This document shows, piece after piece, positions 54,084 to 62,659 of a stretch of DNA of 62,659 nucleotides. Origin of the DNA: Nocardia pseudovaccinii NBRC 100343 (GTDB taxonomy: Bacteria > Actinomycetota > Actinomycetes > Mycobacteriales > Mycobacteriaceae); assembly GCF_001613225.1 (NCBI RefSeq), contig NZ_BDBY01000171.1:1-62659 (forward strand). The letters run 5' to 3'. The position numbers and the translations under genes are program-made. The notes below the pieces were generated by a model, which did not search any database, was not told where the DNA came from, and worked only from the letters and a program-made list of their open reading frames with translations. The number at the start of each line of letters is the position of its first letter. The first letter of the stretch is position 1.

Positions 54084-55639
54084 GGCCGCCGCCATTCGCG
54101 CCCGGTGCGGGCCAGCATCTCATCGGCCGACGCTGGACCCCAGGTCCCCGCCTCGTACTGTTCGGGTTTACCGTCGGCGGCCCAGTGCTCGAGCACCGGA
54201 TCCAGGATGCGCCAGGACAATTCGACCTCCGCGTTCACCGGGAACAGGGACGGCACCCCGAGCAGCACATCGAGGATCAGGCGTTCATAGGCCTCGGGGG
54301 AGGATTCGGTGAACGCCTCGCCGTAGCTGAAATCCATATTGACGTCGCGCACTTCCATGCTCGACCCCGGCACCTTCGAACCGAATCGGGTGGTGATGCC
54401 CTCATCGGGCTGCACCCGGATGACCACTGCGTTCTGCCCGAGATCCTCGGTCATGGTCTGGTCGAACGGCAGATGCGGGGCCCGCTTGAACACCACCGCG
54501 ATCTCGGTCACCCTGCGGCCCAGGCGTTTTCCAGTGCGCAGGTAGAACGGCACACCCGCCCAGCGGCGGGTGTCGATCTCGAGGGTGATCGCCGCGTAGG
54601 TCTCCGTGCGCGATTGCGGGTCGAAACCCTCCTCGTCGAGCAGTCCGACCACATGCTCGCCGCCCTGCCAGCCTTCGGCGTACTGTCCGCGCGCGGTGGT
54701 TCCATCGAGGGGCTCGACGAGTTTGGTCGCCGAGAGCACCTTGATCTTCTCCGCCTGCAGCTGCTTGGGCTCGAAGCTGATCGGCTCCTCCATGGCGGTC
54801 AGCGCGAGCAGCTGCAGCAGGTGGTTCTGGATGACATCGCGGGCCGCGCCGATACCATCGTAATAGCCTGCGCGCCCGCCCAATCCGATGTCCTCGGCCA
54901 TGGTGATCTGCACATGGTCGACGTAATTGGCATTCCAGATCGGTTCGTAGAGCTGGTTGGCGAAGCGCAGCGCCAGGATGTTCTGCACCGTCTCCTTGCC
55001 GAGATAGTGATCGATGCGGAATACCGTCTCCTCCGGGAACACCCGGTTGACCAGCGCGTTGAGTTCGACCGCGCTGTCCAGATCGTGGCCGAACGGCTTC
55101 TCGATCACCACCCGGCGCCACGGCTTGCGGCCCTCGCCCTCGGTTTTCGTCGGCTGGGCCAGTTTGTGCTCGGAGAGCTGATCGAGCACCACCGGGAACA
55201 TATTCGGCGGAATCGACAGGTAGAAGGCGTGATTGCCGCCGGTGCCGCGGTCCTTGTCCAGCTTTGCCAGGACGTCGGCCAGTTTGGCGAAGGCGGAGTC
55301 GTCGTCGAAGGAGCCCTGCACGAAGCGGATGCCCTCGGCCAGGTGGTCCCAGACCTCCTGCCGAAAGGGTGTGCGTGCGTGCGCTTTTACCGCCTCGAGC
55401 ACGACATTCGCGAAGTCCTCGTCCGCATAGTCCCGGCGGGCGAAGCCGACCAGCGCGAAGCCCGGGGGCAGCAGCCCCCGGTTCGACAGATCGTAGATGG
55501 CCGGCATCAGTTTCTTCCGGGACAGATCGCCGGTGACGCCGAAGATCACCATGCTGCACGGCCCCGCGATGCGGGGGACTCGCTTGTCCCGCTCGTCGCG
55601 GAGCGGGTTCCTCCAGGTATTCGTCTGAGTGCCGGCCAT
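54080..55639 (-). CDS. zwf: Glucose-6-phosphate 1-dehydrogenase
   Basis: Oxidises glucose 6-phosphate, producing NADPH. 519 aa. Cofactor site is FGVTGDLSRKKLMPAIYDL (about 24-42). The active-site signature is RIDHYLGKETVQNILALRF (about 205). KPFGHDLDSA is upstream. Start ATG 55639 (MAGTQTNTWRNPLRDE) is 4 nt after the tal stop; the longer frame would lie in tal. NADPH made here also feeds the several reductases in the window (general inference). Confidence 0.97.
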   Translation of the reverse strand: MAGTQTNTWRNPLRDERDKRVPRIAGPCSMVIFGVTGDLSRKKLMPAIYDLSNRGLLPPGFALVGFARRDYADEDFANVVLEAVKAHARTPFRQEVWDHLAEGIRFVQGSFDDDSAFAKLADVLAKLDKDRGTGGNHAFYLSIPPNMFPVVLDQLSEHKLAQPTKTEGEGRKPWRRVVIEKPFGHDLDSAVELNALVNRVFPEETVFRIDHYLGKETVQNILALRFANQLYEPIWNANYVDHVQITMAEDIGLGGRAGYYDGIGAARDVIQNHLLQLLALTAMEEPISFEPKQLQAEKIKVLSATKLVEPLDGTTARGQYAEGWQGGEHVVGLLDEEGFDPQSRTETYAAITLEIDTRRWAGVPFYLRTGKRLGRRVTEIAVVFKRAPHLPFDQTMTEDLGQNAVVIRVQPDEGITTRFGSKVPGSSMEVRDVNMDFSYGEAFTESSPEAYERLILDVLLGVPSLFPVNAEVELSWRILDPVLEHWAADGKPEQYEAGTWGPASADEMLARTGREWRRP

Positions 55640-55643
55640 CGGG

Positions 55644-56774
55644 TCAGTTGTCCCCGGACTTGGCCAGTTCGCCTGCCGTGGCGGAAAGCAGCTCCTCCCA
55701 CGACTTCTCGAACTTCTCCACACCCTCGCGCTCGAGCACGTCGAATACGTCGTCGAGGTCGATGCCGACCGCGGTGAGCTTGTCGAAGACCTCCTGCGCG
55801 GCTGCAGCGGTACCGCTGATGGCGTCGCCGCGGATCTCGCCGTGATCGGCGACGGCCTCGAGGGTCTTCTCCGGCAGCGTGTTCACCGTGTTCGGCGCGA
55901 CGAGTTCGGTGACATACAGCGTGTCCGAGTACTCCGGATTCTTCACACCCGTCGAAGCCCACAGCGGCCGTTGCCGATTCGCACCGGAGGCGGCCAGATG
56001 CGCGTAGGTCGAGGTGTGCGCTCCACCGTCGAAGACATCCTGGTATTCGGCGTAGGCCAGGCGCGCGTTGGCGACACCCGCCTGTCCGCGCAGTGCCAGC
56101 GCCTCCGGTGTACCGATCGCCTCGAGTCGCTTATCGATCTCGGTGTCCACGCGGGAGACGAAGAACGAAGCGACCGAATGGATCTTGGCCAGGTCGTGGC
56201 TGGTGGCCTTGGCGCCGCGCAGACCGTCGAGGTAGGCGCCCATCACCTGGCGGTAGCGCTTGACCGAGAAGATCAGGGTCACGTTGACGCTGATGCCCTC
56301 CGCGATCACCCGGGTGATCGCGGGCAGGCCCGCCTCGGTGGCCGGAATCTTGATGAACAGGTTGGGCCGATCCACCGTCTTCCACAGGTCGATGGCCTGC
56401 GCGACCGTCTGCTCGGCGTCGAAGGCCAGGCGCGGGTCGACCTCGATGGAGACCCGGCCGTCGACACCGTTGCTGGCCTCGTAGACCCCGGCCAGCACAT
56501 CGCAGGCCGCACGCACGTCGTCGGTGGTGATGGTCCGGATCGCGGAATCCACATCCGCGCCTTGGGCGGCAAGTTCTTTCACCTGGCCGTCGTAGGCGTG
56601 GCCCTGGCTCAGGGCGCCCTGGAAGATGGTCGGATTGGTGGTGACGCCGACGACGCTGCGGGTTTCGATGAGGTCGGCCAGGTTCCCGGACTGGATCCGG
56701 TCCCGCGACAGATCATCGAGCCACACCGAGACGCCCGCGGCGGAGAGGGCGGCGAGGTTTTCGTTCTGTGCCAT
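55644..56774 (-). CDS. tal: Transaldolase
   Basis: Transfers dihydroxyacetone units between pentose phosphates and hexoses. 376 aa, long actinobacterial type. Signatures: [13 protein letters not shown] (about 43-55), [15 protein letters not shown] with the Schiff-base Lys (about 140), [37 protein letters not shown] and [19 protein letters not shown] 56774 has only 6 nt between the tkt stop and itself. Second gene of the pentose phosphate operon. Confidence 0.97.
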   Translation of the reverse strand: MAQNENLAALSAAGVSVWLDDLSRDRIQSGNLADLIETRSVVGVTTNPTIFQGALSQGHAYDGQVKELAAQGADVDSAIRTITTDDVRAACDVLAGVYEASNGVDGRVSIEVDPRLAFDAEQTVAQAIDLWKTVDRPNLFIKIPATEAGLPAITRVIAEGISVNVTLIFSVKRYRQVMGAYLDGLRGAKATSHDLAKIHSVASFFVSRVDTEIDKRLEAIGTPEALALRGQAGVANARLAYAEYQDVFDGGAHTSTYAHLAASGANRQRPLWASTGVKNPEYSDTLYVTELVAPNTVNTLPEKTLEAVADHGEIRGDAISGTAAAAQEVFDKLTAVGIDLDDVFDVLEREGVEKFEKSWEELLSATAGELAKSGDN

Positions 56775-56780
56775 GAGCTC

Positions 56781-58922
<2,142 letters not shown>

Positions 58923-59228
58923 GACCGAGGTTCTCCTGACATTGTTTCGTCGACGGCGGCGGAGGGGTGCGCGCACGGCAGCTGTGGAATGCGAACCGGG
59001 TTTACCCCAACCACCCTAGATGTGCCCGATGACCGGCATGTGAGGAACCCGGCTTAGTTCGGGTGTCGAATCGCTCCGACAGTGTGCCGGAGCGAGGGGC
59101 TATGGAAAGAAGGCTGTGCGGCTGGGTCTACCATCGTGTGTAGTAGTTGCCGCCTCGCACCAGCTCGAGCAGGGGAGCGCGGCGGCGGTTTCATGCCGGA
59201 TGCGATGCACAGCGTGCGAGGAGAGACA
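58923..59228. promoter_or_regulatory. Divergent spacer between tkt and ctaB
   Basis: Contains both operon promoters. TACCAT at 59129-59134 may be the ctaB -10 (leader about 88 nt); GAGGAG sits before the ctaB GTG. No clear tkt -10 was identified, and no inverted repeat stands out. Confidence 0.35.
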
Positions 59229-60218
59229 GTGCGGATTGGGCAACAGCCGGGTGGCAATGGTGCACACGGCTCCTCCGCGACGGCGCTGGCCGACCGGTTG
59301 ACCGGCGACGGCCTGCTGTCCCGACTACTGCGGCGACCCCTCGCCTATATCGCGTTGACCAAGCCGCGCGTCATCGAGCTGTTGCTGGTCGCGACCATTC
59401 CGACGATGCTGCTGGCCGATCGCGGCCATGTCGACATCCGGCTGATCCTGGTCACGCTGTTCGGCGGTTGGATGGGCGCCGCGAGCGCCAATACGCTCAA
59501 CTGCGTCGCCGACGCCGATATCGACAAGGTGATGAAGCGGACCGCGAAGCGGCCGCTGGCCAGAGAGGCCGTGCCGACATCGCACGCCTTCGTCTTCGGT
59601 GTCACGCTCGGCATCGGTTCCTTCGCCTGGCTGTGGTGGCAGGCGAATCTGCTCAGCGGCCTGCTGGTCGTCGCGACGATCCTGTTCTACGTCTTCGTGT
59701 ACACCCTCGGCCTCAAGCGCCGCACCTCGCAGAATGTGGTGTGGGGCGGCGCGGCCGGGTGTATGCCCGCGCTGGTCGGCTGGTCGGCGGTGACCGGAAA
59801 TATCGGCTGGCCCGCGATCGCGCTGTTCGGTGTCATCTTCTTCTGGACGCCGCCGCACACCTGGGCTTTGGCCATGCGCTACAAGGAGGATTACCGCGCG
59901 GCCGGTGTGCCGATGCTGCCGGTCGTGGCGACCGAGCAGGCCGTCACCAAGCAGATCGTCATCTACACCTGGCTCACCGTGCTCACCACTCTCGCGCTGG
60001 TCCCCGCGACCGGTGTGGTCTACGCGGCCGTCGCGCTGGTGGCCGGAGCGTGGTTCCTGCTCATGGCGCACCAGCTGTACTCCGGTGTGCGGCGCGGTGA
60101 ATCGGTGAAGCCGCTGCGACTGTTCCTGCAGTCCAACAACTATCTGGCCGTGGTGTTCTGTGGTCTGGCGGTGGATTCGGTGCTCGGGTGGGACACGATC
60201 GGCAGCTTCTTCGGCTAG
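59229..60218 (+). CDS. ctaB: Protohaem IX farnesyltransferase
   Basis: Converts haem B to haem O for the cytochrome oxidase. Integral membrane UbiA-type prenyltransferase, 329 aa, with about nine helices. The first Asp-rich motif is [24 protein letters not shown] (about 83-106), and the second region is [28 protein letters not shown], with [22 protein letters not shown] 59229 with GAGGAG upstream gives about 35 residues before the first helix; M. tuberculosis has about 20. Divergent from tkt, as in mycobacteria. Stops 2 nt before the convergent monooxygenase. Confidence 0.96.
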   Translation: MRIGQQPGGNGAHGSSATALADRLTGDGLLSRLLRRPLAYIALTKPRVIELLLVATIPTMLLADRGHVDIRLILVTLFGGWMGAASANTLNCVADADIDKVMKRTAKRPLAREAVPTSHAFVFGVTLGIGSFAWLWWQANLLSGLLVVATILFYVFVYTLGLKRRTSQNVVWGGAAGCMPALVGWSAVTGNIGWPAIALFGVIFFWTPPHTWALAMRYKEDYRAAGVPMLPVVATEQAVTKQIVIYTWLTVLTTLALVPATGVVYAAVALVAGAWFLLMAHQLYSGVRRGESVKPLRLFLQSNNYLAVVFCGLAVDSVLGWDTIGSFFG

Positions 60219-60219
60219 G

Positions 60220-61641
60220 TCAGCCGATGTATCCGTCGGGCCGGACTCGTACAGCGGTGCCGTCGACCGCGGCATAGGCGGTGAAGGCGTGACCGTCGAC
60301 ATCCACGACATACCGTCCGGTCGCCTTGTCGCCGGGGCGGATCACCGAGTACACCTCGACACCGGGTTCGGGCGGTACGTCGGTTTCGCCGAATGACAGC
60401 AGGGTCGCATGCGGTCCGCGGAACAGGTCGAACAGTCGGATCGGCCGCCCCTCGGCATCTTTGATCGGTGCGTCGGGTGCGCGATCACCAGCGACGAGCA
60501 CGCCATGGTGGGCGGGATTTCGGTAGCTGATATCCAATTGACGCGTCTCCTCGCCGCGCTGCATGGCGTCCTCGGCACCGTCGACCAGCTTGCCCAAGAG
60601 TTCGGTACTGATCCCGAGCACCCGTGCGGCCACTGTGCGGCGTTCTGATTCGTAGCTGTCCAGCAGTGATTCGTCGCCTGCGACCGCGGCGGCGAGCTTC
60701 CAGCCGAGGTTGTAGGCATCCTGGATACCGGTGTTCATGCCCTGTCCGCCGGTGGGCGGATGCACATGCGCGGCGTCGCCCGCGAGGAATACCCGACCCT
60801 CCCGGAATCGTTGCGCCAGACGGATATTCGGTCGCCACACCGTCGCCCAGGTGAGATCGGTCAGGACGATGTCCAGATTTCCGGCATAGCGGTCGACGAA
60901 CTCCTGCAGTACCTCGAGGGTGGGCTCGGCGTCGGTCTCCAATGGCGCGCCGAACTGGAACTGGCTGCCACCGGGCAACGGGGACAACATGATTCCCTCC
61001 ATCGGCCGACCGGCCGCGGCGAACCAGTAGCCGTAGTGGTGATCGAGCGCCTCGGCACCGACATCGCCCAGCAGCATCCGGATCGAATCGTCGGTGGTGC
61101 CTTCGAACGGAATGCCGAGCGTCTTGCGGACGGTGCTCTTCCCGCCGTCCGCGCCGACCAGATAGACGACACGCAACGTCTCGACGACACCGTCGTGCGT
61201 CAATTCGACGCTGACGCCCGTCTCGTCCTGTTCGAAACCGACCAGCGCCGTCGCGAGTTCGACCCGCACGCCGAACTCCGCGAGCCGGGCACGCAGTATC
61301 GCCTCGGTCCGCGACTGCCCGAGCACCCAGAGGTTGGGGTAGGGGACCGCGGGCGTCGGCTCGACCGGTTCGGCCATCCGATGTTCGCCCGCGAATTCAC
61401 CGCCGAAGTACGCGCGGATCGTCGGTGAGGGTGATCCGGCCCGGCGGACCGCATCCAGGACGCCGAGGTCGTCGAAAACCTCGAGCGTGCGCGGCTGGAT
61501 ACCGTCGCCGCGCGATCCGGCGAAGAATTCGGTGGCCCGGTCGATGACCCGCACCGGGATATTGCGGCGGGCCAGGTCGATGGCGAGGGTGAGGCCGGTG
61601 GGTCCGGCACCCGCGATGAGCACTTGCGTTCGGTCGTGCAC
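60220..61641 (-). CDS. FAD-dependent aromatic monooxygenase (group A)
   Basis: Flavoprotein hydroxylase of 473 aa. FAD motifs: VLIAGAGPTGLTLAIDLARR (about 7-26, GxGxxG), VGADGGKSTVRK (DG motif, about 165) and the second FAD site GDAAHVHPPTGGQGMNTGIQDAYNLGWKLA (about 290). The C-terminal thioredoxin-like domain (ALLVAGDRAPDAPIKDAEGRPIRLFDLFRGPHATLLSFG) is that of phenol-hydroxylase-like enzymes. Related to the family of rifampicin monooxygenase Rox, but a distinct branch, so the substrate is unknown. GTG 61641 has GGAG 5 nt upstream. Confidence 0.88.
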   Translation of the reverse strand: MHDRTQVLIAGAGPTGLTLAIDLARRNIPVRVIDRATEFFAGSRGDGIQPRTLEVFDDLGVLDAVRRAGSPSPTIRAYFGGEFAGEHRMAEPVEPTPAVPYPNLWVLGQSRTEAILRARLAEFGVRVELATALVGFEQDETGVSVELTHDGVVETLRVVYLVGADGGKSTVRKTLGIPFEGTTDDSIRMLLGDVGAEALDHHYGYWFAAAGRPMEGIMLSPLPGGSQFQFGAPLETDAEPTLEVLQEFVDRYAGNLDIVLTDLTWATVWRPNIRLAQRFREGRVFLAGDAAHVHPPTGGQGMNTGIQDAYNLGWKLAAAVAGDESLLDSYESERRTVAARVLGISTELLGKLVDGAEDAMQRGEETRQLDISYRNPAHHGVLVAGDRAPDAPIKDAEGRPIRLFDLFRGPHATLLSFGETDVPPEPGVEVYSVIRPGDKATGRYVVDVDGHAFTAYAAVDGTAVRVRPDGYIG

Positions 61642-61685
61642 GATATCTCCGTACTGAATTGCGTGGGTTGGTTACCGTAGGTGGA

Positions 61686-62098
61686 TCAATCCGCGACCAC
61701 GACTACCCGGGCGGCGCCGAATTGCGCGGTGGCCCAAGCGTCTTCGATCTTCGAGAGCGGGAACTCCTGCACGGCGGTGTCCAATCGGCCATCGGTGATC
61801 AACTGCATGTATTCGGGGATCGCGGCCAGGATCGACTGCACCGAGGCGGACCCGGCCCCGCTTCCGGAGATCGTGATGCGACGGCTGCGCAACAGCGCCG
61901 CCGGAACGGCCGCTTCGGCACCTGCCGTGGCGCCGATCTGGATGTATGCGATATCCGCGTCGTCCTCGGTCAGGCCATGGCGTCCGAGCGCCGCGAAGGC
62001 GGCCTCGGCTGGTGCGCCCCACACATAGTCGAGCACCAGGCTCGGCGCCACGGTGCCGATCGCCTCGGTCAGTGCCGACGCGCCGTTGCACGGCCGTT
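61686..62098 (-). pseudogene. C-terminal remnant of an MDR oxidoreductase
   Basis: Only the second half of an MDR protein can be read: NGASALTEAIGTVAPSLVLDYVWG, then IAYIQIGATAGAEAAVPAALLRSRRITISGSG, and a normal end (FPLSKIEDAWATAQFGAARVVVVAD). The GroES-like domain and the glycine-rich cofactor loop are missing, and coding-like sequence fades just after the qor stop at 62108. A GTG at 62051 could start a 121-aa product, but a catalytic protein is unlikely. Probably a deletion at the junction of two tandem MDR genes, leaving qor intact. Confidence 0.65.
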
Positions 62099-62107
62099 GG
62101 CGGGTGG

Positions 62108-62659
62108 TTACGGCAGCAGGACGATCGAGCCGGTGGTCTTGCGGCCCTCGAGATCGCGGTGCGCCTGCTCGGCCTCGGCCAGCGGATATGTAGCGCCGAT
62201 CCGCACATGCAGCGTTCCATCGGCGATCGCGGTGAGAATATCGGTTGCGCGCCAGAGCAATTCGGCACGGTCGCGGGTGTAGTGCACCAGCGTGGGACGG
62301 GTGACGAACAGCGACCCCGCCGGGTTGAGGCGCTGCAGATCGAAGGGCGGTACCGGGCCGCTTGCCGCGCCGAAGAGGGCCAGCGTGCCGCGCACTCGCA
62401 GAGATGCGAGGCTGGCCTCGAACGTGGCCGCGCCGACGCCGTCGTATACGGCCGCGACGCCGACGCCCTCGGTGCGTGCACGAACCTGATCTGCGAGATC
62501 ATCGCTGTAGCGCAGCACCTCGCTCGCGCCTGCCTCGCGGGACAGTTTTTCCTTCGCGTCCGAGGAGACGGTGGTGATCACCCGCACCCCCCGCGCGACG
62601 GCGAGCTGCGTGAGCATCAGACCGACGCCGCCCGCGCCCGCATGCACCAGCACGGTCTC
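62108..62659 (-). CDS. qor: Quinone oxidoreductase, C-terminal part (runs off the window)
   Basis: The gene continues past the right edge; only the last 184 codons are present. The readable start is ETVLVHAGAGGVGLMLTQLA, holding the NADPH-binding AxxGGVG motif. Then come TVSSDAKEKLSREAGASEVLRYSDD and the family end LAEAEQAHRDLEGRKTTGSIVLLP. It corresponds in position to M. tuberculosis Rv1454c (qor) after ctaB. Zinc-independent NADPH:quinone reductase, reducing quinones by one electron. No start can be assigned. Confidence 0.9.
   Translation of the reverse strand, partial: ETVLVHAGAGGVGLMLTQLAVARGVRVITTVSSDAKEKLSREAGASEVLRYSDDLADQVRARTEGVGVAAVYDGVGAATFEASLASLRVRGTLALFGAASGPVPPFDLQRLNPAGSLFVTRPTLVHYTRDRAELLWRATDILTAIADGTLHVRIGATYPLAEAEQAHRDLEGRKTTGSIVLLP

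Overview
The window is a GC-rich actinobacterial chromosome segment, most likely Nocardia or a close relative in the Mycobacteriales. Three things point there. The housekeeping order (end of metK, priA, fmt, rsmB, rpe, riboflavin genes, uvrC-rapZ-yvcK-whiA, gap-pgk-tpiA, secG, pgl-opcA-zwf-tal-tkt, ctaB, qor) follows the Mycobacterium tuberculosis Rv1392-Rv1454 order. The proteins are close to mycobacterial homologues as I remember them. Many starts look leaderless (a TANNNT hexamer 6-8 nt before an ATG or GTG). No tRNA, rRNA, CRISPR array, insertion sequence or prophage was seen.

Layout. 0-2.7 kb: the end of metK (apparently frameshifted) and a helicase-motif-degenerate priA with a large low-complexity insert. 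3.1-8.6 kb: accessory regulators and targets (NmrA-like protein with a divergent TetR, a PadR with Gly-Phe repeats, a secreted lipase, and a TetR plus MDR oxidoreductase joined by matching operators). 8.6-11.9 kb: a MoxR-type ATPase and VWA-protein pair on the minus strand. 12.1-15.8 kb: def2-fmt-rsmB, overlapping, with a 24-bp tandem repeat inside rsmB. 16.0-18.9 kb: an MmcQ/YjbR protein, the rsbW-sigF stress module, rpe, and a small protein of a family I do not recognise (copy A). 18.9-19.4 kb: a gene-free stretch with a candidate small RNA. 19.4-22.5 kb: ribE, ribBA, a 26-codon coupling ORF, ribH and a PH-like membrane protein. 22.7-28.0 kb: a lipoprotein gamma-glutamyltransferase, a HAD protein, a membrane protein, and a bile-acid/Na symporter-like protein with a divergent LysR regulator. 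28.0-33.2 kb: uvrC and the overlapping rapZ-yvcK-whiA operon. 33.5-36.5 kb: the lower glycolysis operon gap-pgk-tpiA.

36.6-52.4 kb is the most variable part. It holds lipoproteins, a surface protein, two MFS transporters, secG, a LysR, an SDR and alpha/beta-hydrolase pair with a KstR-like site between them, an island of Scr1/DUF397/DUF574 type (HTH-DUF5753 regulator, SAM methyltransferase, double DUF397 protein, SRPBCC protein) with copy B of the unrecognised small family, an orphan fused 2-oxoacid dehydrogenase E1, and a MerR plus amidohydrolase pair. 52.4-58.9 kb is the pentose-phosphate operon (tkt-tal-zwf-opcA-pgl, minus strand). 59.2-62.7 kb has ctaB, an FAD monooxygenase, a decayed MDR fragment and the start-truncated qor.

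The best candidates for something undescribed are the Scr1-like island with its operator and paralogous small proteins (45.4-48.8 kb, relative at 18.4 kb), the candidate small RNA at about 19.03-19.19 kb, the double-palindrome TetR operator at 7.48 kb, and the coupling mini-ORF before ribH. All family assignments come from reading motifs and remembered homologues. No database search was run.
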